Shown in pieces: positions 29,990 through 39,164 of a stretch of DNA of 41,533 nt. Every line of letters starts with the position of its first letter. The first letter of the stretch is position 1. Where the stretch lies: positions 1 to 41,533 of the forward strand of contig CAYJIA010000014.1 of NCBI GenBank assembly GCA_964370115.1. The letters are read 5' to 3'. Under the pieces are notes generated by a model, which saw only the letters and a list, made by a program, of their open reading frames with translations, ran no database searches and was not told the DNA's origin. The DNA comes from SIG603 sp964370115. Its GTDB lineage: Bacteria > Bacillota > Clostridia > Oscillospirales > Acutalibacteraceae. The translations under genes and the position numbers were made by a program.

Positions 29990-31651
29990 TTAACCTATAA
30001 TCATATCGTGTACTGTACCACCTGTCGGTATCATTGGCAGTACCATTTCTTTTCTCGAAATTACACATTCTATCCAAACTGGACCGTTGTAAAGTAGAGC
30101 GGCTTTAAAAGCCTCTTCAAATTCTTCAATAGTGGTGGCTCTAAATCCTTTGCCGCCAAAACCATCTATGATTTTAACAAAGTCTGTTTTTCTTTCTGGA
30201 GTAGTAGAGCAAAATCTGTCTTTAAAAAAAACTCTTTGCCACTGGTAAACCATTCCCAAAACTGAGTTATTCATAATAACTGTTATAATTGGCAAATCAT
30301 TGCTGACGGCTGTACAAGCTTCGGCTAAATTCATATGGAAAGAACCATCGCCTGTAAAGTGGATTACCCTTTTTTCGGGACATGCAATCTGTGCGCCTAT
30401 CGCGGCACCATAACCAAATCCCATTGTTCCAAGACCACCGCTTGTTATAAAGCTCTTTGTGTTTTGGTGCTTTAGGTACTGCGCGGCCCACATTTGGTGC
30501 TGGCCGACATCGGTTACATATATTGTTTCTTTGTCGGTTAAATCACATACACTAGAGATTATATCCTTAGGATGCAAGTCGCAGTCGTCGGCAAGTGAAC
30601 CACTCTTCACATTTTTCCACTCGCTAATTTTTGAATGCCACTCATCTCGTTTTTGTTCCTTTATTAAAGGTATCAGTTTTTTTAGAAAAGCCTTTACATC
30701 GCTTACTATGCTGACATCTATTAAAATATTTTTATTGATTTCACTTTTATCTATGTCGACTTGGATGATAGTTGCATCTTTTGCAAATTTATTCATGTTT
30801 TGTGCAACCCTGTCGCTAAATCTTGTGCCAAGCGCTATTACTAGGTCTGCGCTGTCTACAGATTTATTTGATGCTACAGAGCCGTGCATTCCAATGAGCC
30901 CTAGACTGTGTTTGTCGTCATGGCTTAAAACACCGGCGGCCATCATTGTATAGGTGGCAGGTATATCTGCTTTACGCAGTAGCTCTCGGAGCTCGTCGCC
31001 TGCGTCGGCACTTGCAACGCCACCGCCAAAGTAAACGACAGGCTGTTTTGCAGAGTTGACAAGTTCTGCGACTTTACTTAAATCGTCGTTGCACTCGATA
31101 ACTTGCGAAACCTCGGCAGTTTTCTTACATGGAGTGAACTCAGCAAGCTGAGAAGTAACGTCTTTTGTAATGTCGACAAGTACAGGGCCTTTACGTCCGC
31201 TTGATGCTATTCTAAAAGCATCTCTTAGTGCAGAGGCTAAGTCGTTTATGTCCGTTACAAGGAAATTATGCTTTGTAATTGGCATTGTCACGCCTGTTAT
31301 GCACACTTCTTGAAAGGCATCACTGCCTATTAGTGAGCTTGGAACATTACAGGTAAGGGCAACCATAGGTATACTGTCCAAAAATGCAGTGGCTATACCG
31401 GTTACAAGGTTTGTAGCCCCAGGTCCGCTAGTGGCAAAAACCACGCCTGTTTTGCCTGTAGCCCTCGCATAGCCGTCTGCGGCATGGGCGGCATGTTGTT
31501 CATGAGAAGTGAGAATATGCTTGATTTTATCGCTATATTCATACAAAACGTCATAGACATTGAGTATAGTACCACCGGGATATCCAAAAACCGTGTCAGT
31601 GCCTTGTTCTAAAAGTATTTCTGCAATAATATGAGAACCGCTAAGCTTCAT
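29990..31651 (-). CDS. ilvB: Acetolactate synthase large (catalytic) subunit
   Basis: Thiamine-diphosphate enzyme that makes acetolactate from two pyruvates, or acetohydroxybutyrate from pyruvate and 2-ketobutyrate. The 553 residues carry the catalytic Glu segment TSHEQHAAHAADGYARATGKTGV, the FAD-binding ALGTRFSDRVAQNM, the VDIDKSEINKN stretch, and the ThDP/Mg motif HFTGDGSFHMNLAEACTAVSNDLPIITVIMNN. The segment GVVFATSGPGATNLVTGIATA is the typical start of the fold. ATG at 31651 with AAGGAGGG upstream. First gene of the ilvB-N-C-D cluster; the leader is only about 30 bases, so no T-box or peptide attenuator fits. Confidence 0.96.
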   Translation of the reverse strand: MKLSGSHIIAEILLEQGTDTVFGYPGGTILNVYDVLYEYSDKIKHILTSHEQHAAHAADGYARATGKTGVVFATSGPGATNLVTGIATAFLDSIPMVALTCNVPSSLIGSDAFQEVCITGVTMPITKHNFLVTDINDLASALRDAFRIASSGRKGPVLVDITKDVTSQLAEFTPCKKTAEVSQVIECNDDLSKVAELVNSAKQPVVYFGGGVASADAGDELRELLRKADIPATYTMMAAGVLSHDDKHSLGLIGMHGSVASNKSVDSADLVIALGTRFSDRVAQNMNKFAKDATIIQVDIDKSEINKNILIDVSIVSDVKAFLKKLIPLIKEQKRDEWHSKISEWKNVKSGSLADDCDLHPKDIISSVCDLTDKETIYVTDVGQHQMWAAQYLKHQNTKSFITSGGLGTMGFGYGAAIGAQIACPEKRVIHFTGDGSFHMNLAEACTAVSNDLPIITVIMNNSVLGMVYQWQRVFFKDRFCSTTPERKTDFVKIIDGFGGKGFRATTIEEFEEAFKAALLYNGPVWIECVISRKEMVLPMIPTGGTVHDMIIG

Positions 31652-31687
31652 AACCTAAACCCTCCTTGTAAATAGAAAATTTTAAGC

Positions 31688-31716
31688 ATTATACCATAAA
31701 TTCTGCATAAATACAA
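31688..31716 (-). promoter_or_regulatory. Promoter of the ilv cluster
   Basis: Minus strand: TTGTAT (31716-31711), 17-bp spacer, TATAAT (31693-31688). The predicted start is about 30 bases before the ilvB ATG. The rest of the 342-base ilvB-surface protein gap is very AT-rich, with a TGTAAA/TTTACA inverted repeat near 31787-31808. Confidence 0.7.
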
Positions 31717-31920
31717 TAATATATATGATATTTCTTATAAAATTGGCAAAAGTTAAAATTTAACACATTAAAGCAATGAATTTTATGTAAAATGTGCTAA
31801 ATTTACACTTTATAAAATTTTTTTAAAAAAATGTAAACTTTTTCCAGCCGAGATGTATCCTAGTTAATATAAGCAAAGATTTAGCGCTCAATTTTATTGT
31901 TGTAAAATGTTAAAAAACTA

Positions 31921-31949
31921 TTGCAAAATTATGAAATTTGTGCTAAAAT
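31921..31949 (+). promoter_or_regulatory. Promoter of the large surface protein gene
   Basis: TTGCAA (31921-31926), 17-bp spacer, TAAAAT (31944-31949), 45 bases before the start codon. Confidence 0.65.
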
Positions 31950-31993
31950 CTACGGTAATAATATTATAAGAAAAGAGAGAGGGTAAAGTTACA

Positions 31994-34900
31994 ATGCAAA
32001 AAACATTAAAACGGGGTAAAGCTTTACGGCTTGCCAGTGTGTTTATGGCAGTATTGCTACTATTCACACAAATATCAACAGTCCTACCAGTATTCGCGAG
32101 CGGGACGGGGTATACAAAAGTATACGACGGAACAACCTACGAAGTGCCAAACACTGGCGATGTGGTAAAAAGTGAGTTACTTAAATCCATAAGCAATACA
32201 ACTGTTAAGAAAATTATCAATGGTATGGATTTTGGTGGAAAATCGTTAACCGATATTGAAGCACAAATTGATAGATATTCAAAATTTGGTAATGGTTTAA
32301 ATGCCACTTTAAGTGGTCATACAGAAACTGATGTTGGAGTACACAGTGTCTATATGAACATAGAATTGACAACATGGATTGGTGATACACAAATAGGAAA
32401 CATATTCCTTTACACCTACACAATAACACAAAGACCAATTACATCGGTCACGGCTACGAATGAAGAAATTCAAGTTAATTCAGCCGACACAAGTGGTGTT
32501 GAGTTCGGTTACACACTTGAAGGTGTTCTACCAAGTGATACAGTTACTTTAAGTGGTGTTACTTATTCTACAAACTATGCAACACCAAATAGTGAAAACC
32601 AAACATTTACAATCACACCTGATATTACAGTCGCAACAGTTTCAAACAGTAACTACACACTAACAGGTACGACTGTAAAGACAGGAACACTTACAGCACT
32701 TAGACAAACTAATTATGTAAAGGATATAAACCTTACAGAGAATGCGACATATACTTACGATACACAAGATAAAACAGCGGATGCAAAAGCTAAATTTGTT
32801 GTAGACGCGAAAGCGGCTCTTCCAAGCGAGCTTTCAGCACATGAAAGTAAAATTACAATTGATAAAGTAGTGGTCTCAGAGAGCGAGATGAAAAACAGTG
32901 GTACTTACACTCTTTCATTAAATCTTAGCGGTAACGATGATCTTACGTATGCGTCATATGATATCGACTTTACACAAACAGTAAGCATAGCTCCTTACGG
33001 CGGAGTAAACGCTGTTGTGAGCGGCCAACTAGGTAATCTTGATAACACAAAAGGATATGCGGTTTATAAAGAGGGTAGCGTTCCTAATTTTGGAACAAAT
33101 CTTTTAGGCTTCTACCTAGCAGTACCAAGCACAACAAGCGATGCAATGATAGCGGAGCTTAAAAATGCTAACTTGCAACTTGTTTCTTCAAATGGTGAAA
33201 TCTCAGTTGACGTATCACCATTAAATAACAACTACACTATAGAACAACAAAAAGGTACACACCTTAACAGTACTTTTGTTGACGCTGCTGTTGGTGTTAT
33301 AGAAAATCAAATTAATAGTGTAATTAAAAATTATCTCCCAAATGCAATAGACCTAGGTTCTTTCTATAAAGAATATGACGGCAGAGCGTTTGCAGACCTT
33401 GAGGGTAGCGAAATGACATCGTTTACAAACGATATGTTAAGCAAAATTGTCGATGCTCTTGAAGAATTAGAAAGTAAAGTCGGTGGCATTACATCAGGAC
33501 TGCCAAGCGGTTTAACTTTACCAACTATTCCTGGTTCTGTTGATGTAGGCGGTAACAGCATTGACATTTCAAACAAAATCTCTGACGAGATAAATAAAGT
33601 AATAAATCAAGTAAACGGACTTATTTCTTCAGTTACAGGCACAGTAGACGGTGCAGGTCAAACTTATGAAGATATAATGAATACACTTAATAGTTTTGGC
33701 ACAACAACTTTCTCTTTAAAAATAACTGAAACAGGCGCAGGCCTATCTAATACCGACGAGGCAGGCGAGAGCACAACTCTTACTCTTTCAGTAGAACTTG
33801 CATTTACAATAAGTGCAAAACAACTACTAGGCGATACAGCTTTAGGCTTCCTAGGCCTAGACGATATTACAGTTACACTTCCTGTATCTGTGCCTTTAGC
33901 AACATTTACAGCGGGTGTTAAAGAACTTCCTGTAACTATCTATTATGACGACAATGCAAATGACTTTACAACAAATGGTGGACTATACATAACACTTGAC
34001 CCAAGAATAATGGAGTCGCAAATTATGGCTGACCACTATACAACAGTTGGCGCATTAAACTACGCACTTCTTACAGACACAGTAAAAGAAATGCTAAAAT
34101 CAGATGTACTAAACGTCGACAAAACAACTACATTAAACTCAAACTACGCGGTTACAGTTTTACCAATGTCACAGGATCCTTACTATGGAGCAATTGGTGA
34201 AGACATAAAAGATGCAATGGACTTTGTAGATGGTAAAATCGCAGAACTAGAAAAAGAAATTAGCGACCTAATTGAAAAAGGCACAAGCGACTACAATGCA
34301 TTTGTTACAGAGCTTGAAAGAATTAAAGAAGAAATTCTTGAGACTAAAGCAGATGTAGAAGAGTTCCTAGGCGGAAAAATAGACACACTTAAACCTATCA
34401 TTGATAAAATCGAAGGCATAGACTTTGATGCTATCAAAGATGTACTAGAAGATTATGCAGGCGCCGCATTTGATAGACTTCTTGATATATTAGAAGAAAA
34501 AGCTTGCGACCTTGCAGAAAAAGCACTTGAAGCTTTAAAAGAAGAAGCCGAAAACGGAATGGACTCAATCCTTAAAGCGCTTACAGATTTAAAACCAGAA
34601 AACTTAGGCGAGATTATAGAGCAAATCGAAAAAGCGGTTGATATTATCTTAGAGTTAAAAGAAACTGCAGAAGATATCATTGACGGTTTCCAAGATGGAA
34701 TATTTAAAGACACATTAGAGGGCTTACTAGATAGCACGCTTACAGTGCTTGACGAAAAACTTGAAAATCTTGCAGGTAAAGCTTTAGAGTTACTAATGGG
34801 CGAAGTTGATAAACTTGAAGAAATACTAAACGGAAAACTTGACACACTAGAAACAGAGCTTTCTAAAGTTATCGAAAAAGTACTTGCAGATGTAAACTCT

Positions 34901-36520
34901 ACTTTCCCAGTAGAAGTAGACCTAGGCGAAGTTTCTAAAACTTATGACGGAAAAATCTTTAGTGTAGAAGAGTTGGGCTATGTTGAAAAACTTCTTGCTC
35001 TTACAGCACAGGCAAAAACAGCAGTAGACGGATTTGATGTCACAGCGATTTCTGATATCGTTCTTATGGATTTAGTAATGGATAACATTCCACAAGACGT
35101 TAAAGTAGCATACGACAAACTTTCTGATTTACTTGCAAAAGTAAATGTAGACATGACAAATGTTGAAGGATACATTTTAAGCTCTATAACAAATGCAGAT
35201 TCACTTAAAAATAGAGCAGAAACTGTACTAAATGGCGAGATTGATAAAATCACAGGCGAGATAGTAAAAGTTGAAGATTTACTAAACACAGCAAACACAA
35301 TGACACTTTCAGAGCTTACATCGGCTATTGCTGGTTTAAACTGTGAATATGTAAAATTTGCTTTCGGTGGAAACTTTGTTGCTAAAAATGCAGACGAAGA
35401 TAACACCACTACATTTGATATTTACCTAACAATCTTTGGTAAAGAGTATAAAATAGTAACAGGTGAGTTAGATTTAGTTATCGATCCTATCGAACTAAAC
35501 GTGGGCGCAGATAACCAAACTATTAAAGATGGTCAGTCTATAGACCAATCAATGTTCACTATTTACGGGCCTACTTTAAGCGACGAGCTTATGGCAGAGG
35601 CTAGAGGTTCAATTGAACTTAAAGCAAACGGCAACGAAATTACACCTGAGCTAAAATCAGGAACAGTAAACTTTACAATTGTAGAGCAAGGCAAAGGAAC
35701 TCTTGTTATAGAGAGTGACGAGTCAAGCTCAAGCAGTGAAGACGAGTCAAGCTCAAGCAGTGAAGACGAATCAAGCTCAAGCAGTGAAGACGAGTCAAGC
35801 TCAAGCAGTGAAGATGAATCAAGCTCAAGCAGTGAAGACGAGTCAAGCTCAAGCAGTGAAGACGAGTCAAGTTCAAGCAGTGAAGACGAATCAAGCTCAA
35901 GCAGTGAAGACGAATCAAGTTCAAGCAGTCAAGACGAGTCAAGCTCAAGCACAAGTGGCGGCGATGACACAGGCACAACAGGCGGAAATACAACAGGCGG
36001 TGACGCTGGCGATGATGATACAACAGACGATGAACTTGAGACAATAGAAGACGATGAAGCTCCAGGCGCCGGTGCTCCTGAAGACGACGAAGACGAAGAC
36101 GAAGAAGAAACTGAAACAACTGTACAAGATGTGACACCTGAGGACGGCGAAGATGGCACAATTGAGATTGAAGATGAGCAATCACCTACAGCCTCAGCAG
36201 ATGATTTACTTTCAGGTAATTCAAGCTTTGCACTAGTAAACATTATAGCAGCAGTTATTACAGCAGTAATGGCACTAGCTCTTATAGTATCACACTTTGC
36301 AAAAGGCAAAGGCGGATTAGGATTAAAATTATTAAGCTTAATTCCTCTAGCAGCAGCAGTGGTATTACTTCTAACAACACAAGACTTTAGCGGTGTAATG
36401 GCTATGGTTGACATGTGGACAGTAGTATTTGCAGTAGTGCTTGCAGCACAAGTAGTAACAACTATAATTGCTACAAAAGCTTCAAAACAAGATGAAAATC
36501 TAAACACTAGCGATTTCTAA
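31994..36520 (+). CDS. Large surface protein: YDG repeats, coiled coil, Ser/Asp/Glu repeats, three C-terminal membrane helices
   Basis: Predicted exported, membrane-held protein of 1508 residues; function unknown. A signal peptide (1-35, cut near VFA-SG) leads to three YDG-type segments: KVYDGTTY (about 42), KEYDGRAF (about 458) and KTYDGKIF (about 982); the last two are preceded by DLG. An MBG-like region (about 155-240) and a long charged helical or coiled-coil region (about 735-965) lie between. Next come nine 8-residue DESSSSSE-type repeats plus a partial (about 1242-1320), a Gly/Thr/Asp stretch, a very acidic segment (APEDDEDEDEEETETT), IEDEQSPTASA, and three membrane helices near 1411-1496. 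There is no LPXTG motif. GAGAGAGGG precedes the ATG. YDG and MBG domains are common in adhesins; adhesion is a guess. Confidence 0.85.
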   Translation: MQKTLKRGKALRLASVFMAVLLLFTQISTVLPVFASGTGYTKVYDGTTYEVPNTGDVVKSELLKSISNTTVKKIINGMDFGGKSLTDIEAQIDRYSKFGNGLNATLSGHTETDVGVHSVYMNIELTTWIGDTQIGNIFLYTYTITQRPITSVTATNEEIQVNSADTSGVEFGYTLEGVLPSDTVTLSGVTYSTNYATPNSENQTFTITPDITVATVSNSNYTLTGTTVKTGTLTALRQTNYVKDINLTENATYTYDTQDKTADAKAKFVVDAKAALPSELSAHESKITIDKVVVSESEMKNSGTYTLSLNLSGNDDLTYASYDIDFTQTVSIAPYGGVNAVVSGQLGNLDNTKGYAVYKEGSVPNFGTNLLGFYLAVPSTTSDAMIAELKNANLQLVSSNGEISVDVSPLNNNYTIEQQKGTHLNSTFVDAAVGVIENQINSVIKNYLPNAIDLGSFYKEYDGRAFADLEGSEMTSFTNDMLSKIVDALEELESKVGGITSGLPSGLTLPTIPGSVDVGGNSIDISNKISDEINKVINQVNGLISSVTGTVDGAGQTYEDIMNTLNSFGTTTFSLKITETGAGLSNTDEAGESTTLTLSVELAFTISAKQLLGDTALGFLGLDDITVTLPVSVPLATFTAGVKELPVTIYYDDNANDFTTNGGLYITLDPRIMESQIMADHYTTVGALNYALLTDTVKEMLKSDVLNVDKTTTLNSNYAVTVLPMSQDPYYGAIGEDIKDAMDFVDGKIAELEKEISDLIEKGTSDYNAFVTELERIKEEILETKADVEEFLGGKIDTLKPIIDKIEGIDFDAIKDVLEDYAGAAFDRLLDILEEKACDLAEKALEALKEEAENGMDSILKALTDLKPENLGEIIEQIEKAVDIILELKETAEDIIDGFQDGIFKDTLEGLLDSTLTVLDEKLENLAGKALELLMGEVDKLEEILNGKLDTLETELSKVIEKVLADVNSTFPVEVDLGEVSKTYDGKIFSVEELGYVEKLLALTAQAKTAVDGFDVTAISDIVLMDLVMDNIPQDVKVAYDKLSDLLAKVNVDMTNVEGYILSSITNADSLKNRAETVLNGEIDKITGEIVKVEDLLNTANTMTLSELTSAIAGLNCEYVKFAFGGNFVAKNADEDNTTTFDIYLTIFGKEYKIVTGELDLVIDPIELNVGADNQTIKDGQSIDQSMFTIYGPTLSDELMAEARGSIELKANGNEITPELKSGTVNFTIVEQGKGTLVIESDESSSSSEDESSSSSEDESSSSSEDESSSSSEDESSSSSEDESSSSSEDESSSSSEDESSSSSEDESSSSSQDESSSSTSGGDDTGTTGGNTTGGDAGDDDTTDDELETIEDDEAPGAGAPEDDEDEDEEETETTVQDVTPEDGEDGTIEIEDEQSPTASADDLLSGNSSFALVNIIAAVITAVMALALIVSHFAKGKGGLGLKLLSLIPLAAAVVLLLTTQDFSGVMAMVDMWTVVFAVVLAAQVVTTIIATKASKQDENLNTSDF
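35717..35950 (+). repeat. 24-bp tandem repeat (nine full units plus a partial) in the surface protein gene
   Basis: Units of GACGAGTCAAGCTCAAGCAG plus TGAA encode DESSSSSE. Variation is mostly silent third-base change (GAG/GAA, AGC/AGT), plus one unit ending in CAA (Gln). The length is in frame, so copy number can vary without frameshift. Open frames seen on other strands here are artefacts of the repeat. Confidence 0.92.
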
Positions 36521-36528
36521 TAAAACAT

Positions 36529-36565
36529 AAATAGGGAGTTAAGCGTATAGCTTAACTCCCTATTT
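36529..36565. terminator. Strong terminator between the surface protein and hydrolase genes
   Basis: A perfect 16-bp stem: 36529-36544 pairs with 36550-36565 (core AGGGAGTTAAGC/GCTTAACTCCCT), loop GTATA, followed by AAATTTTT. It lies nine bases past the surface protein stop. It could also stop the convergent hydrolase transcript. Confidence 0.9.
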
Positions 36566-36588
36566 AAATTTTTACACACAGAGTGTGC

Positions 36589-37449
36589 TTATAATAATTG
36601 CTTAAAGCTATCAGTTAACAACGAGTACATATCTTCCCAAACAGCTCTATTTAAAAACATATGCCCGACATCTTCCAGTTCGATATATTTTGAATTATCA
36701 AGTGAATTTGCAAGGATTTTTGTGTTTATAGGGCTTGCTGCAAGATAATCTTCACCACCATAAATAAATGTAATAGGCATTGAAAGCAAGCTCAATTTTT
36801 CATAAATATCTTCTAAATTATTTTGAATATTTGTATGATTAAGATGTGGTCTTATTATAGTTTCAGTGTCATAAATTCTTCGAATATATTCAGTTGCCAT
36901 ATCAATATCAAATTCCTTTTTGCCATTTAAAAAACGATAACTTGGAAGAAAGCCATTAAGCCCACTCTCAAAATCTTGATGACAAGGGTTGCTTGCCAGA
37001 ACATTCCACATATTGGTTAATATTTCATCAGATGTCCCGACAAATTCCAAAGTTCCTTTTGCTATAATTGGAGATGATATTGCTGTTAGAGATAGCACCC
37101 TGTTAAAGTATCTAACTGCAAATAACTGTGCAATAGAAGCACCTAACGAATGTCCGACAATATGTGCTTTTTCTATTTTTAAATAATCTAATAAACATTT
37201 TGTATCTTCCACCATATCGTAAATTGTATATGGAGGTGGCGTTGTTTCATCAAAATGTGTTGAATATCCAAAGTCCCTATTATCAAAACGAATAATAAAA
37301 TGGTTTTGCGATAATTTTATGCAAAACTCATTGTCCCAAAATGTAGCTGGAGCCATTGCACCTGCAATAAATATTACAGCACTATTTTGCTCACTGCCAA
37401 ATGTTTCATACCACAAGTTTATTCCATTTAATTTCACTGTTTCTCTCAT
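36589..37449 (-). CDS. Alpha/beta-fold hydrolase
   Basis: Soluble hydrolase of 286 residues, substrate unknown. The nucleophile elbow is GHSLGAS (Ser101), the likely acid is Asp in YGGEDYLAA, and the His is in VGHMFLNRAVW, so the catalytic triad is complete. VIFIAGAMAPATFW supplies the oxyanion region. RFDNRDFGYSTHFD and PPPYTIYDMVEDTKCLLDYL match a group of esterase-like proteins related to RdmC methylesterases. The ATG at 37449 is chosen since GGTGGGAG lies just upstream; an ATG at 37473 has no such site. It is a single gene with its own promoter, convergent with the surface protein gene. Confidence 0.85.
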   Translation of the reverse strand: MRETVKLNGINLWYETFGSEQNSAVIFIAGAMAPATFWDNEFCIKLSQNHFIIRFDNRDFGYSTHFDETTPPPYTIYDMVEDTKCLLDYLKIEKAHIVGHSLGASIAQLFAVRYFNRVLSLTAISSPIIAKGTLEFVGTSDEILTNMWNVLASNPCHQDFESGLNGFLPSYRFLNGKKEFDIDMATEYIRRIYDTETIIRPHLNHTNIQNNLEDIYEKLSLLSMPITFIYGGEDYLAASPINTKILANSLDNSKYIELEDVGHMFLNRAVWEDMYSLLTDSFKQLL

Positions 37450-37488
37450 AATCTCCCACCAATCAGTATACAAATAGTCTTTATCACA

Positions 37489-37517
37489 ATTATACAGTGA
37501 TAAAAACCTAAATGCAA
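37489..37517 (-). promoter_or_regulatory. Promoter of the alpha/beta hydrolase gene
   Basis: Minus strand: TTGCAT (37517-37512), 17-bp spacer, TATAAT (37494-37489), 39 bases before the ATG. Confidence 0.65.
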
Positions 37518-37571
37518 GAAGAATGAAATGGCGAGCATCACATATCTAGCAATAATCATTATAAACAGAAA

Positions 37572-37598
37572 AGACGGATAGTATGATACTATCCGTCT
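37572..37598 (-). terminator. Terminator of the oxaloacetate decarboxylase operon
   Basis: AGACGGATAGTAT (37572-37584) and ATACTATCCGTCT (37586-37598) form a 13-bp inverted repeat around one base; the real loop must be a few bases wider. On the minus strand it is followed by TTTTCTG, 30 bases after the oadA stop. Confidence 0.85.
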
Positions 37599-37627
37599 AA
37601 TACGTTAGGGTGTTACAAATTCATTTA

Positions 37628-39112
37628 TTAAAGTGAACCTGTTAAATCCTCGATGTAAAGATTTCTTACGCCACCTTGTGCAGGAGCAGCTACTGGAGCC
37701 GCTTGTGGTGCTGGAGCAGGTGCTGCTGCTTTTGGAGCAGGAGCCGCCGCTGGAGCTGCAGCTTGTGGGTTGTCTCTTGTTTCAAAGAATTTTAGAGCAA
37801 CTTGTGGGAATAGAGCATAGCTTAGAACATCTTCTTCGCATTTTGCTATATCGCCAAGCTCTTTTTTGTAGTTTTCAAGCTCTGGTGTTAGAAGGTCAGC
37901 AGGACGGCAAGTGATAACTTCGTCATCGCCTATGCATTGTTTTCTAACATCTTCATTTACAGGAGCAGGAAGTTGTCCGTACTCGCCTCTTAGAAGACCT
38001 TTTGACTCTTTAGTAACCATTTTATAACGACCACCTGAGATGATGTTAAATACGGCTTGAGAACCAACGATTTGGCTTGTTGGAGTAACTAGTGGTGGGT
38101 AACCAAAGTCTTCTCTAACTCTTGGGATTTCAGCCAAAACGTCATAGTATTTATCTTCAGCATTAGCTTGTTTAAGCTGAGAGATAAGGTTTGAAAGCAT
38201 ACCGCCTGGTACTTGGTATAAAAGTGTGTTTGTGTCAACACTTAAAACTTTAGGATCAAGGAAACCTTCATCTTTTAGTTTTGTAGCAACATTTCTAAAG
38301 TGAGCAGCTGCCTCTGAAAGTTTAGCAAGGTCAATACCTGTGTCTCTGCTTGTACCTTTTAGAGTAGCAACCATAGACTCTGTAGCAGGTTGAGCTGTAC
38401 CGTTAGCCATTGGAGAAAGTGCACAGTCAACGATGTCAACACCGGCTTGAGCAGCCATAAGGTTTGTCATGTCGCCTGTACCTGATGTGTTATGAGTATG
38501 AAGATGAATAGGCACGCCTACTTTTTCTTTTAACTTTTTAACAAGGCTAAATGCATCGTATGGAAGAAGTAGGTTTGCCATGTCTTTAATACAAATAACA
38601 TCTGCACCCATCTCTTCAAGTTTCATAGCAAGTTCAATAAAGTATTGCTCGCTGTGAACGGGGCTTGTTGTGTAGCTGATAGCTGTTTCACAAATACCAC
38701 CGTAATGTTTTGTGTATTTCATGGCAGCCGCCATGTTTCTTGTGTCATTAAGAGCATCGAAAATACGAACTACATTTATGCCGTTTTCGATTGATTTTTT
38801 ACAAAACTGCTCAACCATATCGTCAGCATAGTGTTTGTAACCTAGAATATTTTGTCCTCTTAAAAGCATTTGAAGAGGAGTTTTAGGCATTGCTTTTTTA
38901 AGCGCTCTTAGTCTTTCCCATGGATCTTCATTCAAAAATCTCATACAAGCATCAAATGTAGCTCCACCCCAACACTCTAAAGACCAGTAACCAGCGTCAT
39001 CAAGAATTTCACAAGCTGGTAGCATGTCCTCAATTCTCATACGTGTTGCGGCTTGAGATTGGTGGGCGTCACGAAGAATAGTATCAGTAATTTTTAATGG
39101 ATTTTTTGCCAT
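37628..39112 (-). CDS. oadA: Oxaloacetate decarboxylase alpha subunit (carboxyltransferase), without biotinyl domain
   Basis: Transfers the carboxyl group of oxaloacetate to biotin, giving pyruvate; it acts at the inner face of the membrane with the OadB pump. The 494 residues have the HMGL-like barrel with DTILRDAHQS (metal-binding Asp15), the carboxylated-Lys candidate in VICIKDMANLL (about 176) and HLHTHNTSG (metal-binding His, about 201-205), then a PYC_OADA domain (about 285-450). An Ala/Pro linker (about 455-483) ends in NLYIEDLTGSL rather than a biotin domain; biotin is carried by the separate protein encoded at 40380. Last gene of the operon. It could also be called pyruvate carboxylase subunit B by homology, but the oadB neighbour settles the role. 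Confidence 0.93.
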   Translation of the reverse strand: MAKNPLKITDTILRDAHQSQAATRMRIEDMLPACEILDDAGYWSLECWGGATFDACMRFLNEDPWERLRALKKAMPKTPLQMLLRGQNILGYKHYADDMVEQFCKKSIENGINVVRIFDALNDTRNMAAAMKYTKHYGGICETAISYTTSPVHSEQYFIELAMKLEEMGADVICIKDMANLLLPYDAFSLVKKLKEKVGVPIHLHTHNTSGTGDMTNLMAAQAGVDIVDCALSPMANGTAQPATESMVATLKGTSRDTGIDLAKLSEAAAHFRNVATKLKDEGFLDPKVLSVDTNTLLYQVPGGMLSNLISQLKQANAEDKYYDVLAEIPRVREDFGYPPLVTPTSQIVGSQAVFNIISGGRYKMVTKESKGLLRGEYGQLPAPVNEDVRKQCIGDDEVITCRPADLLTPELENYKKELGDIAKCEEDVLSYALFPQVALKFFETRDNPQAAAPAAAPAPKAAAPAPAPQAAPVAAPAQGGVRNLYIEDLTGSL

Positions 39113-39164
39113 AATCTCGTTCCTTTCATCGGATCATTTACCGAAGAGTAATTTTAAATAATTA

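Noticed and set aside
31652..31720. CodY-type operator near the ilvB start
   Set aside because: Only AATTTTC matches; the second half of the known consensus is missing.
35717..35950. Possible CRISPR array
   Set aside because: The units are directly adjacent without spacers and lie inside a coding frame.
35706..36185. Open frames on both strands over the Ser repeat (Leu/His-rich and Gln/Ala-rich)
   Set aside because: A 24-bp repeat keeps several frames open; only the frame of the surface protein continues on both sides.
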